A stretch of 64,000 nt of DNA, taken from contig JAWZYU010000011.1 of assembly GCA_038380435.1 (NCBI GenBank), positions 87,644,501 to 87,708,500 of the forward strand, read 5' to 3'. A program made the translations under genes and the position numbers. The stretch's first letter is position 1. The number at the start of each line of letters is the position of its first letter. This DNA comes from Ryuthela nishihirai. Its lineage: Eukaryota; Arthropoda; Arachnida; Araneae; Heptathelidae. A model generated the notes under the pieces. That model was not told the DNA's origin and made no database searches. It saw nothing but the letters and a program-made list of their open reading frames with translations. Shown piece by piece: positions 9,024-19,159 of the stretch.

Positions 9024-10195
9024 CAGGGTGATTCAAAACTTATCGTTCAAATTTCGTGGGGAGGTAGGGAATACGTCAGGAAACCAATTTCACATAGGAA
9101 AGTATGTCTGCAAACGTCATCTGCATGAACAAAATGGACAAGTAAAGTGAACACAAGGAAATAGTACAGTTAAGTGGTAACGAATGTGACTTTTATTCCA
9201 ACAAGGTAAAGTACAGGTTCACAGTAGGTGCTCAAAATTGCGACCATTTACACGCACACAGGATTCACAGCGCCGTTGCATTGATCGCCGAACCTTTTCG
9301 AAAACGCCTGGCATATCACGGACAATGCCTGCGGGGGCCACTATTCGTGCAACAAGGTCCATTTCACTGTCGACGGGGGTCTCGTACACATGGTCTTTCA
9401 TGGCCCCCCACAAAAAGAAATCCATGGGCGATAACTCAGGTGACCTGGGTGGCCAAGCGATCGGTCCACCTCTACCGATCCATCGAGCTCCGAATGTTCG
9501 GTTCAGGTAATCACGCACAACAATTGTGCTATGGGCTGGAGCCCCGTCATGTTGATACCACATATCTCGGCGGATATGCGCAGGAACAGCGCCCAGAAAA
9601 GTCGGTAACACTGTCTCGAGAAATATTAGGTATTTCCGGCCGTCCAATCGGGGCGGTAGCAAGTAAGGTCCCAACAAACAGTCACCAATGATTCCAGCCC
9701 ACACATTTATGGCAAAACGATGTTGCGCAGCGTGACTTTTCGTACCATGCGGGTTGTCATAAGCCCACACATGTGAATTGTGTGTATTGAACACACCTTC
9801 ACGAGTGAATGAAGCTTCATCTGTAAAAAGGACAGAAGCTGGAAAACTGGGGTCCACGGCACCTTTCGGAATGAACCATTGTGCAAATTCCATACGCTTC
9901 GGATAATCGTCAGGATGCAGTAACTGCACCCTTTGCAGATGGTAAGGATGCACACGTTCCTCATGCAGTATCCGCCACAATGCTGACTGAGAGACCCCAA
10001 GCTGCTGAGCAATAGCTCGTGTGCTGGTATTCGGATTATCTTCGATGGACTGTAGGACTTGCTCTGCGACGTTGACAGTCCGCGTCAGTCATCTTCTCCC
10101 TGTATCCTGCATGTTGCTGCGCAGTGAACCACGTTCGTGCACTGCTTTTGGTAATTGCTTCCCCTACTCCAAACGTCACGCTTTGCAACTGTAGG
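9024..10195 (-). mobile_element. Mariner-like transposon, DD41D type, 5' end lost
   Basis: The 3' terminus is CAGGGTGATTC at 9024-9034. The matching inverted terminus is not visible near 10.2 kb, so the 5' end is truncated or too diverged. It encloses the transposase described separately. A Tc1-like element lies 140 bases further on. Confidence 0.75.
9219..10088 (-). CDS. IS630/Tc1/mariner transposase with DD41D spacing
   Basis: DDE transposase. The open frame includes a helix-turn-helix upstream of the first usable start (TSTRAIAQQLGVSQSALWRI), then HPYHLQRVQLLHPDDYPKR typical of mariner relatives. The catalytic blocks are VLFTDEASF (Asp), WYQHDGAPAHS (Asp) and WPPRSPELSPMDFFLWG. Counting from the second to the third Asp gives 41 residues between them, matching the DD41D group rather than mariner DD34D or Tc1 DD34E. 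An in-frame stop near 10091 and a frame change cut off the N-terminus, where ARTWFTAQQHAG-like sequence is still visible in another frame. The catalytic half is unbroken over 253 codons. Confidence 0.85.
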   Translation of the reverse strand: MTRTVNVAEQVLQSIEDNPNTSTRAIAQQLGVSQSALWRILHEERVHPYHLQRVQLLHPDDYPKRMEFAQWFIPKGAVDPSFPASVLFTDEASFTREGVFNTHNSHVWAYDNPHGTKSHAAQHRFAINVWAGIIGDCLLGPYLLPPRLDGRKYLIFLETVLPTFLGAVPAHIRRDMWYQHDGAPAHSTIVVRDYLNRTFGARWIGRGGPIAWPPRSPELSPMDFFLWGAMKDHVYETPVDSEMDLVARIVAPAGIVRDMPGVFEKVRRSMQRRCESCVRVNGRNFEHLL

Positions 10196-10335
10196 CCACT
10201 GATGAGTTAAAGGGGTGGAAAGTGAGTGGTTTTGAAGGTGGTAGGGAAGACAAATTAAGAGTGCAGAAGCTGGTGTAAATGTACACTAATAGCATGAGAT
10301 GTGCTATTAGTATGCAGAGGTTAATACACATCTTA

Positions 10336-11613
10336 AAGTGGAAATCGCAACACCAAGAAGGAAAGGAAGTAGAGATATGTAAATCACAGGAAAAAATCGG
10401 AGATATGCAGATGATCAAAGTTCCACAGCGAATGGACACATGACACCCAACCAAGAGTGAATAAATATCGGGTGCCCACGAGCTCATGTCATAAGAAAAC
10501 TGACAGTGAGTTTGGAGTGCATGCTGCGAAAATGTTCGGAACATGCCTTGAACATGCCTTGGAGATGACGAGACTCTAATGAGCAATTGATACCTTCGAA
10601 TAGAGATAGAATCGTCAATATGCGAGAGCTCGGATTCAGCCTTCGATTGATCACTGCATGCATGGGGAGCAATGTGAGCACAGTGCAACCATGCGGCATC
10701 ATGGAGCGCCAAATGGCACGAAGGACAGGTACAGGACCAGCATGCTGCACCATAGGACATGAAGACATTATCATTCATGTGAGGGCCATTCGTGACCCTT
10801 TCACCACTGCGACTCTGCTGCAGAGTGATTTGCGAACTGCTACAGGTACTGTCCGACATCTGCCTTTGCAAGCAACATCACCAGATATGCCGTCTCCACT
10901 GTTGTCGAGCAAGGTGACATTGGACTATGTAATGGAGAAGAATGTTGTTCACGATGTACTGATTCTGTTTCGGCATGCCAGAAATGGCCATTTGTCCGCA
11001 TGGCATTGAGGTCATCATCAACATGAGGAAGCCTATTCCATTAGCACCATATGGCTCCTCACCATGTTAAAATAGTATGGGGTGGCATTACAAATGGCGG
11101 CTAGACACCTCTGCTCCATGTTTCTGGTACTCTAACAGCGAGACGTTGCATCGATGACATCTTTAGCCCTGTAACACGACCCTTCCTCACCACCCTACCT
11201 GGACTGATTCTGCAGCAGGACACCACCAGCCCACACGCTGCACGTGCAACAATGAACAATCTCCAAAGTGTGGACATTCTCCCATGACTGCCATACTCAT
11301 CGGACTTGTCGTCCATTGAGCATATGTGGGACCTTATGGGTCGCTGCAATCGCCAGCTCCCTCCGGCGGTGAAGTGGTACAGTTATGTGCCCAATTGGAT
11401 GCTGCTTGGAATGCCATACCTCAGGATACCATTAACCATAGACTGATGGAATGCGAAGACGTCTACAGGCTTGTATAACCGCCCGAGGTTAGCTTACTAT
11501 GTACTAATGAATCTACAATAAACACACATACCTTGCATTATGTCGTCATAGCTTCCGTCCTGTCAGTTTCGGGCGTATACATCACTTCCTTCGCAGTGTT
11601 GCAATTTCCACTT
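10336..11613 (+). mobile_element. Tc1-like transposon, decayed
   Basis: Inverted ends AAAGTGGAAATCGCAACAC (10335-10353) and its complement (11596-11614) match at 18 of 19 positions. A TA stands at the left edge (10334-10335), and TG at the right where TA would be expected. About 1.28 kb, the normal Tc1 size. Confidence 0.85.
10587..11400 (+). pseudogene. Tc1-like transposase, broken
   Basis: The N-terminal helix-turn-helix is readable (RDRIVNMRELGFSLRLITAC, then NVSTV). A linker (RRTGTGPACCTIGHEDIIIH, RDPFTTATLLQSDL) follows. Further on, in changed frames, come VWGGITNGG, SGTLTARRCIDDI, a LILQQDTTSPHAARAT block where the second catalytic Asp is expected, and SSDLSSIEHMWDLMGR for the last motif. 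Several stops and frameshifts make it inactive. The order and text fit DD34E Tc1 transposases of arthropods. Confidence 0.8.
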
Positions 11614-11939
11614 TGAGAAGTGTAGTTGTATAAAAGATGGAAGATTGCAATTAGTAATAGTAATCAACCCAGTGATATCCACTAGAAACATTCGCAAGAA
11701 ATTAAGCAAAATATAACTAAATTTAGATATTTTGACGTAAGAGTGATATTTTCCTTGTCTGTGAACCAGAGATGACGAGAAGATTCAAATTGAATCAATT
11801 GTATACTCGTGAATATACTTTCCATTTTCATGGCATTCTGTTATCTGCCGCTGGGATTTAAATTTTTGGTGGCTGGAACAGTGCCTCCATGTGAATTGTA
11901 TACTGTAGGTTGAAAAGGTTCATATCATCAATTAGAGGA

Positions 11940-12035
11940 GATCTTGATCGGCGGCCCAGAGCACCTGACATGTTATCAGGAGGTCGTGGGTTCGTATCTC
12001 ATCCACCTCAAGACAATGTTTCCTCTAAAACATTG
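11940..12035 (+). repeat. SINE family 2, tRNA-derived fragment
   Basis: Contains CACCTGACATGTTATCAGGA and the B-box-like GGGTTCGTATCTCA, then CAATGTTTCCTCTA. The same sequence recurs at 31.44-31.56 (-) and 31.63-31.79 kb (+). Confidence 0.75.
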
Positions 12036-12179
12036 GATATTCCAATTTTATACATATGCAGATTTACATAACAGAATATTATATAGATATATATATAGCA
12101 GACTAGTATCAAGAATATATGTAGATGTATAGCAGAAAGAAAATATCTCATTATTTGAAATGATATCTGTTTGTTTCAG

Positions 12180-12685
12180 AGTACCAAATCGAAGAGAGCA
12201 GTGGCAACCTGTCGTCTGCGAATTCTCTCTGCAGCAAGGTTTATGCATTACATCCAATGAAAAGAGAGCAAGCTTATCATCCTGCTGGCTACCGACCCTT
12301 ACATAACTCCAAGTACAAGGTGTTGCTGTGCATGCTCATCGGGGGAGTGGTGCTCACATGCCTCGGCCTCGCTCTGGTCCTCACTGCCGTATTAGTGGAC
12401 AGTCATCATGGCAATACGACTTCGGTGCTCATCAGTGGCCCGACGTGTCTTGCTCTCGGCTCCATCGTGATCCTGCTCAGCGGTAGCGATTTGTGTCGTC
12501 ACAAAAAGGCTTCTCTGATGGTGGAGTCGGATCCCAGAAGACGGCTGAGTGATCTTACTCCTGCCACGCCTTCCTCGCATTGTGGACAAGGATGCTCTAG
12601 AAATTATACACCTGTATCAAACTCAGTTGCTTCTGTCAACGTAAGCAAAGCTCTGTGGACTCCTTCAAAGCAGCCACAGAGGTGA
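12180..12685 (+). CDS. Terminal exon of a host gene, two-pass membrane protein (unknown)
   Basis: A pyrimidine-rich tract ending TTTGTTTCAG at 12179 is a good splice acceptor. The exon opens with two bases of a split codon and then reads YQIEESSGNLSSANSLCSKV into the frame of the internal ATG (12257), ending at TGA 12683-12685. The protein has two hydrophobic segments, about KVLLCMLIGGVVLTCLGLAL (continuing LVLTAVLV) and ISGPTCLALGSIVILLSG, separated by a short HHGNTTS loop with a possible N-glycosylation site. A Cys/Ser/Thr-rich cytosolic-type tail follows. No transposon feature is present, and codon use is more GC-rich than its surroundings. I do not recognise the family. Earlier exons would lie upstream, beyond or among the repeats. 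Confidence 0.65.
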
Positions 12686-13150
12686 TGATGAATCATCTGA
12701 AGGGGGCAATTCTCTGATGTCATTTGGGACTCTTCTCGAGCATGATGTCAGCTGATGTGGCATCTATGAGTCTTTTGGATCATGACCCATCAAGATCAAT
12801 CATGACTTCATTGCTGATTTCTCTGGGCCATGACACTTATTTAAGGCGACATCTCTGATGTTCCAGGGGCAGGAGACTTCTTAATGTGGCACTTCCGATT
12901 GTTCTGGGAAGCGAGATTTCCTGATTAAGCAAATCTGATTCAAATCTGAAAAGGAAATTGGCTGAGACAGTATTATTGACTCTTCCTGTGATTGAGGAAG
13001 TTGGCTGCAGCAGCACTTTTGGCTCTTTAGGCAAATGAAGTTGACTGATGCAGCATTTTCTACTCTTTTTAGGCACGAGATCTGCTGATTGCAGAGTTTT
13101 AATTCTCATTTGCGACGAGAGTTATTAATGCAGCATTTCTACAGAAATTT
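12686..13150 (+). other. Probable 3' UTR with degenerate internal repeats
   Basis: After the stop, variants of a roughly 45-60 bp motif recur (GATGT or GATTG, then a GGG/TGG and CTTCT or CTCTT core, then CTGAT). It is not coding on either strand. No confident poly(A) signal was picked out. Confidence 0.35.
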
Positions 13151-13338
13151 CTAGTTCCACTTTTTGAGGCGAAAACATTTGAGTTAGAAACATAATTAAT
13201 ACTCAAATGATGAACTTATTGTTACCACAAAGTCATCGCAAGAGAAAAAAATATATTTTTCTACTTTTTTAATGGATAGTTGCATTATCCAATTAACAAT
13301 ACAACGATGCTTTTCGTAAACGGGATAAAAAAAATCAG

Positions 13339-13415
13339 TACCCCCCCCCCCCCCCCCCCCAAAGCAGCTGCTTGCCACAGAGGTCTGACAGGAGCCTGCC
13401 AGTTTAATATTCAGG
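13339..13415 (-). repeat. SINE family 1 fragment with poly-C expansion
   Basis: AGCAGCTGCTTGCCACAGAG and GTCTGACAGGAGCCTGCCAG identify the SINE 3' half. The normal run of about five C before AAGCAGC has become 20 C (13341-13360). Confidence 0.8.
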
Positions 13416-13420
13416 AAAAA

Positions 13421-13915
13421 ACTATGTTATATTTTGGAAACAAATATACATTCCGCAGTTTACTTGTGTAAAAGAAAATATTGTTGTAAATGAAATATAA
13501 TCGAAAGTTGATAGAAATACGAAAAAAGTTTGTGCAGGTACAAAAGCGTTACTACGAATGTAATTAGAAAAAGCTGATCCAAATTTTGCGTAAGTGTCAT
13601 TAAATAGCTTCAATTTGTCCGCAACTGTTTGATCCGATCACTTCTCAGTCCTAAAATGATCATCTGCAGAAGATGCTGATATGGCTCGCACTTGGCAGCT
13701 CAACTTCACCTTTTCAGCATTTCTTTGTTCCTCAGAATATTCTTAGATTCAGCACACTCATATATTGCAAGATAAAATTGCGAGCAAAAATATGACATTG
13801 ACGAAACGTTACTTTTTGAATGGGAAAAGAAATTATCAAAAGAACAGAAGAGAATTGACCAGAACGGAGTTCTGCTAATTCTATCTTTTTTCCCCCCCGT
13901 AATATTTCACATCAT
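13421..13915. other. No gene seen
   Basis: AT-rich sequence. Short frames on both strands lack domains. Confidence 0.5.
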
Positions 13916-13917
13916 TA

Positions 13918-14110
13918 TAAGGAGGGGCGGGTTCTCATTAGCGGTCAAAGAGGTTAAAGAGGTCAGGCCTCACCAACATTTTCGTGACAGGCACTAAAAT
14001 ATTAATTTAATCCCAGAATTAGAGTGAATCATAATTCTCATGAACATTTGTTTCCTGAAGTCATCCCCCCATTCCCATTCAGTGAAGCAATGCGCTGAAA
14101 CCATCCTGCC
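13918..14110. repeat. Dispersed repeat, copy A
   Basis: The region from CGGGTTCTCATTAGCGGTCA through CCTCACCAACATTTT to CATTCAGTGAAGCAA matches 14895-15085 in the same orientation, including the GTCAAAGAGGTTA / GTCAAAGGGGTTA core. Family unknown. Confidence 0.55.
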
Positions 14111-14894
14111 ATTATATTCAGGGAACTCAATATGTCAGCTGAGGATTGACTCAAATCTTCCTATCATTCACTGGGCTCAAAGAGATGGGAGGAAATTGAT
14201 TTTCATTCTTCATTTCTATTCTAGTAGTTTTCTGGTTGTTCTGTGGTTTGGTCCACCTTTGAAACGGCTTTCTGCTCGCAAACAGCCGATCCTCATTCTA
14301 TCTTACTGCGTCTAAGCTGACACCTGACCTAAACAACGAAGTCGTCAACCAAGTAGTGAACACCTAATTACTACTTTCTATCACTACTCGTAAGCGAAAA
14401 ATAGGGTGAAATCTTCCTTTTCAAATATGGATATTAATAAAATGTTTTAAAGTTTTAAATTCCTCTTTAGTTTGTATATATTACTAGTTTCAGAAACTAA
14501 CAAACTATTGATGATATTGAATCAAAAGATGGGATATAAGCAATGGGATTATAACCGTTTCCACTTGAGGGCGTGAATAAGAGGTATTTTCTAAAGCAGT
14601 CTCCAAAAAGCAATCTCAAGCATGATAAAAAAAACTGTTAGATTGGAATATATCAATCCCCCCCATCCATTACAGATTTCTTGGGCAGTTGCTCCAAGAG
14701 ACTTGTAAATTTCAACCATGAATAAGAGACTAAGGAAGCTTTATGACATCTTTTTGTCATGTCGTTACTAACGTTACTGGAGAGAGGATAACTCAAAGTA
14801 AACTTTCTATAATTTAGTACAGCATAATATGTTTATTAGGGATTGTCAATCCCTTTAGAAGTATTCTATAAAATTGATTCTGTGTTGCATTATA
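14111..14894. other. No gene seen
   Basis: AT-rich. One 91-codon frame (14040-14315) overlaps the repeat and shows no domain. Confidence 0.5.
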
Positions 14895-15085
14895 AATATG
14901 CAGATACGGATCATCATTGCGAGTCAAAGGGGTTATGGCCCCACCAAGATTTCTGCAATATATACTAAGCTATTAAACCCCATATCAGAATTAATAATAA
15001 AAAACATAATTTATCTGATATTTGTTTTCTGAAGCACCTTGCCCGTTTTATTTTGGTTTAATACCCATTTAGTGAAGTAACCCAT
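14895..15085. repeat. Dispersed repeat, copy B
   Basis: Diverged direct copy of 13918-14110, with CGGATCATCATTGCGAGTCA, CCCCACCAAGATTTCT and CATTTAGTGAAGTAA in the same order. Confidence 0.55.
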
Positions 15086-15672
15086 TCGAAACTGCAGCGC
15101 ATAGCCTTCCGTGATATTAACGGTCGAACCGGAAGTGTGTCCAGAGTTTGTCATCATTTACCGTATTAGTGGCCATCATTTGGCACATCGCTTGCAGCAG
15201 CTCGCGAGCCAAGACGCACTTTCGGCAATTGAGAAGCTGTTGACAACAATTGCATTCGGGCCATTCTCTTCTTCACGACAACGCATTCTTACAAATTTAA
15301 CGGATGGAAACTGCGCGCGAGTTCAAAATAATATTTAGCAACAATAATTCTAAAATAAGGTAATTTATTACAAAAGTATGAATAAGAACAGTTATATAAG
15401 CTAAATTCAACTAATACAAATCTTTATCTTCATCAGTATGAAAATAAACCATCAGAAGAATATATATAATCACCTTATCAATATTCCTACAAATAGTTGT
15501 TTCTTTATAATTCTTACAATCTCTAATAAGGCTTTTTACAATACTGAATAAGTGGCATAATCATATTTGCGAATAAACCTGTAATCTACCAAAAGTAACC
15601 TTATCAATTCCTTAAACAAACTAAATATAACTATACACCAAATGACTTTCTTCCAGGATTTTAGTCATCAAG
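15086..15672. other. No gene seen
   Basis: A less AT-rich patch (15110-15320) holds a 75-codon frame without recognisable domains. The rest is AT-rich flank of the Tigger insertion. Confidence 0.4.
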
Positions 15673-15918
15673 TACAGGTAACCCCCGTTTATCGCGACCC
15701 CGGCGAGTGCGGATTCGTTATATCGCGATTTTTTTTTTGTCTCGGCACTTGTGTAGCTTTGAAACATGCGAGGAAAAGTCAAAATCAAAATGAATGGTTG
15801 CACGTGCGTGCTAACTTCCTTTCTCGCTCAATCACATCATACACATGTACATAACGTAAAGTGACGAGCGTGGGCGAGACAAAAGATCGCCGTGCGCCGG
15901 TGCCTGGTACGGTTGAGC

Positions 15919-15924
15919 CAGTGC
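15919..15924 (+). repeat. Target-site duplication, left
   Basis: CAGTGC directly before the AGTAGTAGC terminus. The identical hexamer follows the right terminus at 25472-25477. Confidence 0.9.
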
Positions 15925-16257
15925 AGTAGTAGCAACTTATCTTTGGCGTGAATAAATTATCTCCGGTCCACTGCACACGGTGGCGTCCTTGTGTGAATAA
16001 ATTATCTCCATTGCACACGCTGACGGCGGGGGGTTTAATTTTTGAGGGGGGGGGTTTAATTTTTGGTTTCCCACGTTGGGGAGGGGCGCGTCCGGAAGTG
16101 TCGACCCCCACACGTGTGTGCTACCCTAGCAGTTGTTGGTCAATATTCTACCGGTAGTGTTGGAGAGGTCTTTGACCCCTTAGGTGAGCAACGGTCTAGG
16201 GCTGCCACCCGTATGCTTTTCCTGGCGTCGGGCTGACCGTGGGATTCTTGTAATGAC

Positions 16258-16830
16258 AACCCATGCGTATCAGCACGCAGACGGGATGTTAAAAAAAGGA
16301 CGCCACGACAGGTCCCGTGGGAAACCCAGATTCTTGCTGAAAATGTCCGTTGGCGAGCACGAAGGTAGAAACGAAATTTAAAAAATGACGACCCCCATTT
16401 CTTACCCCCATGCGTATCAGCACGCAGACGGGATGTTAAAAAAGGACGCCACGGAAGTTCACGTGGGAAACCCAGATTCTTGCTGAAAATGTCCGTTGGC
16501 GCGCACGCAGGTAGAAACGAAATTTAAAAAATGATGACCCCCATTTTTTACCCCCATGCGTATCAGCACGCAGTCGGGATGTTAAAAAAAGGACGCCACG
16601 ACAGGTCCCGTGGGAAACCCAGATTCTTGCTGAAAATGTCCGTTGGCGAGCACGCAGGTAGAAACGAAATTTAAAAAATGACGACCCCCATTTCTTACCC
16701 CCATGCGTATCAGCACGCAGACGGATGTTAAAAAAAAGGACGCCACGGGAGGTCACGTGGGAAACTCAGATTCCTACTGAAAGCGACCGTTGGCGAGCAC
16801 GCAGGTAGAAACGAAATTAAAAAAAAATGA
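16258..16830 (+). repeat. Tandem array in left arm, 146-147 bp period, four units
   Basis: The string TGCGTATCAGCACGCAG recurs at 16264, 16411, 16557 and 16704. Each unit also has GGATGTTAAAAAA, GACGCCACG, GTGGGAAACCCAGATTC and TGAAAATGTCCGTTGGCG. Apparent frames across it are repeat artefacts. Confidence 0.92.
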
Positions 16831-16875
16831 ATGTCATTGGTGGGAGGGGGAGTACCCGCGAATGCGCATACCGTC

Positions 16876-17504
16876 ATGGAGTTGTCATACGGCGAGAAAC
16901 TTGCGGCATTAAGTCGGATTCAGGGAGAGCTCGAGGATATCCTTCTGCGTATCGAGTTGGAATCAGCTATGCGGACCTCGAGACCGACCCTTGGACAGCC
17001 GAGAGATGCCTCCGGCCGACCGAGCACCTCCAGCCAGCCGAGAGATAACTCCGGCCAGTCAAGTGCCACCGGACAGTCACGGCCCACCGACCTGCCAAGC
17101 ACCTCCGCCAAGCCCCGTACCTGGCGCCTCAGCCTAAAGAGACGTCGCCAGATGCGTGGAGAAGGCCCCCGACGCCAAGCGTCCCCACCGCTGCAGCATC
17201 TTCTGCGCCTGCGCCCGACATCGCGCAGGCAAGTGCGACTCCCGGCTACGTAGTGACGCGCTCCAACAGCTTCAGGTCCGCCAAATACAAAGCTATATTC
17301 ACGTCCCAACCGGACCCACACGTAACAGCATTTGTCTACCGCCTGAGGCAGTATGGTGCCCCTTTGGCAGAAATCGCCCACGCAGGCGGAATGTTAAAAA
17401 AAACGGACGCCACGGGAGGTCACGTGATCGTGGGAGAAGGGTTTAACTCTCACATTTCCTGTACACAGATTCTTTCTCGTATGAAGAGAAACTTTCTGAT
17501 TTAA
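16876..17504 (+). pseudogene. Arm gene, left copy: unknown protein with a frame change
   Basis: Starts MELSYGEKLAALSRIQGELE, a predicted helix with coiled-coil character, then a Ser/Thr/Pro/Gln-rich linker built of repeats of the type QPRDASGRPSTSS (about residues 35-75). It then meets a frame change near 17110-17120. In the new frame the text continues through PAPDIAQASATPGYV to a compact domain SNSFRSAKYKAIFTSQPDPH, VTAFVYRLRQYGAPLAEIAH and GGMLKK, ending at 17504. Both frames overlap and stay open well past the junction, and the right arm has the same arrangement. No family is recognised. It could be frameshifted expression, or two overlapping genes. Confidence 0.5.
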
Positions 17505-17759
17505 ATCGCGGCACGGCGTCATAGCACACCGTTAGCGAAGCATGACCTGTGCGCCTGAATTACATAATTTAACGATCAAAGTACTATCATTTTAAATATT
17601 ACGTTTGAGTGTAATTTACCGTACGTTTTAAAATATGCTCACGATGTTTGTCATAAAGGTGTGATTCATTTTACGTACAATACATAATTTATCAGTCAAG
17701 ATATAAAGGCGTGAATAAATTTTACGTGTAAGTGAAATATATTATCGTGTAAGCGTACG

Positions 17760-17915
17760 TTGTATGACCACGTATTATAACTTAGGTCCTACACACCAAT
17801 AAAAATAAGATAATGTATAACAAAAAATTATTTCTAGTAATCCTGCAGTGGATGTCCACGTATTATAACTTAGGTTGTACACACCAATAAAAATAAGATA
17901 ATGTTTAACAAAAAA
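17760..17915 (+). repeat. Two direct copies of a poly(A)-signal-bearing segment
   Basis: CCACGTATTATAACTTAGGT then CACACCAATAAAAATAAGAT occurs twice, about 105 bp apart. Each copy holds AATAAAA downstream of the arm gene, so they may serve as 3'-end signals. The mirror pair is in the right arm near 23440-23600. Confidence 0.7.
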
Positions 17916-18524
17916 AAAAACACTTTTTGAGATGTGCATACAGAAACACAATTGGGAATTAATTTTGCTCTAGACAATTATAAAGCAGTTTTTGATTCTG
18001 CTTAAAGCAGAGGATTTGACCCGGAAGAAGATCTGTACATGCTAAAACAATGCATGGTTCAACTTATTCAATGCATCTGTTGGAATCGACTACCAAAGTA
18101 TAAAGCATTGAGTCAGGCTCTTTGATTCATATGATTAACTATTATGGTTTACTACGAAAGCTTTTAGTAATGAATAGAACAGTAAATAACATCAAAACTT
18201 TTCGAGATCTGCATACAGAAATATCTGAAAACATCAGACGGGGGAAAAATTCTAGTAATCCAGTCAACATCTAAATAATTCTAGAAGTTTAATGCGAAAA
18301 AGTACCCAGGTCAACCCGTACTTCTTGAATATTCTGGACAGCAGAAACACACTTAAACGTTACCAAAGCTGAGACCGTAATGTACCTTCACGACGGGAAT
18401 TCTCTATTTTTCGAAAATTCTTATACAAAAGTTTAGACATCGAGATGCTGAACCGCAAATACAACACCCCAAGGGTTAAAGGATCTTTCTAAAAACCCTC
18501 GTAACTTTGACGGTACGCTTTTTC

Positions 18525-18725
18525 TGCAACACACTACCCCAGGGGCTAAAAATCAAACACAGCTTGTTTTTCTGTGATGCTCCACCGATATGAGGACCAA
18601 CCCTATACACAGGTTATATTCACTTGACTGATTTAAATCAAAACTTTGGCGCACTACCCAGGGGTTAAAAAATCAAACCCAGCGTGTTTTTCTAGGTTGC
18701 ACCATCGATATGTGGACAAACCAGT
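18525..18725. repeat. Direct repeat of about 110 bp in the inner arm
   Basis: Two related segments, each with CACTACCC, AGGGG(C/T)TAAAAA, ATCAAAC, AGC(T/G)TGTTTTTCT and CGATATG(A/T)GGAC in order. The mirror pair lies at about 22635-22840. Non-coding. Confidence 0.7.
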
Positions 18726-18904
18726 TTCCATATTCTTAGGGCGAACTGAAAAAAGCTGGCAAAGGTCATATTGAGATATTCACAGTCTGATGATTTAAAT
18801 ACACACGCTATATTCACGGACTGATGATTAAAAACGCCATAAATATACACTTTTCTGATGAGTAAGTTGACTCGTACACGGGGAAATGTACGGACATCAA
18901 AGGG

Positions 18905-19147
18905 TTAAGATTTTACGTCTGAGGTCTTGCACTCTGACCGTGCTTTCAGTTTAAAACATCGTTGTCTGTGTGTTTCAAGTTGCCACAGGACGCGTGATTT
19001 TTTACGAGTCGACGTATTAAAGCCGCAATAGGCGACCACGCAGCCGAGCAACATTATGGAGACAGACGATGTCCTTGAAAGACGCAACTCCGTCGGGACA
19101 CTGGCAGGGGAGGATTTGAAAAACTCGAGGCCTGAATGGCTTTTCAC
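18905..19147 (-). CDS. Small frame crossing the arm/centre boundary (doubtful)
   Basis: An 80-codon frame whose first half is unique central sequence and whose second half lies in the arm. It contains MLLGCVVAYCGFNTSTRKKS, loosely like the start of a THAP-type zinc finger (C-x4-C), and a basic tail. The remaining zinc ligands of a THAP domain are not evident. It may be a gene truncated or duplicated at the boundary, or chance. Confidence 0.25.
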   Translation of the reverse strand: MKSHSGLEFFKSSPASVPTELRLSRTSSVSIMLLGCVVAYCGFNTSTRKKSRVLWQLETHRQRCFKLKARSECKTSDVKS

Positions 19148-19159
19148 TCCCGTTATTTT

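Larger units (their letters stand above)
15925..19022 (+). repeat. Left inverted arm, about 3.1 kb
   Basis: Near-identical to the reverse complement of 22338-25471. Reading inward it holds the terminal block, a 147-bp tandem array, a gene for an unknown protein, duplicated poly(A)-like segments and a gene-poor inner part. Small indels (for example in the G runs and array) make the arms slightly unequal in length. Confidence 0.93.

Noticed and set aside
10484..10774. Minus-strand frames of about 100-230 codons at 10.2-10.9 kb
   Set aside because: Antisense to the readable Tc1-like transposase; Cys/Ser/His-rich low-complexity text.
16436..16756. 106-codon minus frame with internal repeats, and its mirror frames at 24639-25020
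   Set aside because: It is the 147-bp tandem array read in an open frame; length near a multiple of three keeps it open. No independent coding signal.
16920..17381. 153-codon antisense frame over the arm gene (and its mirror at 23978-24439)
   Set aside because: Shadow of the GC-rich sense gene: Arg/Gly/Cys-rich, no domain. The sense frames have the clearer protein character.
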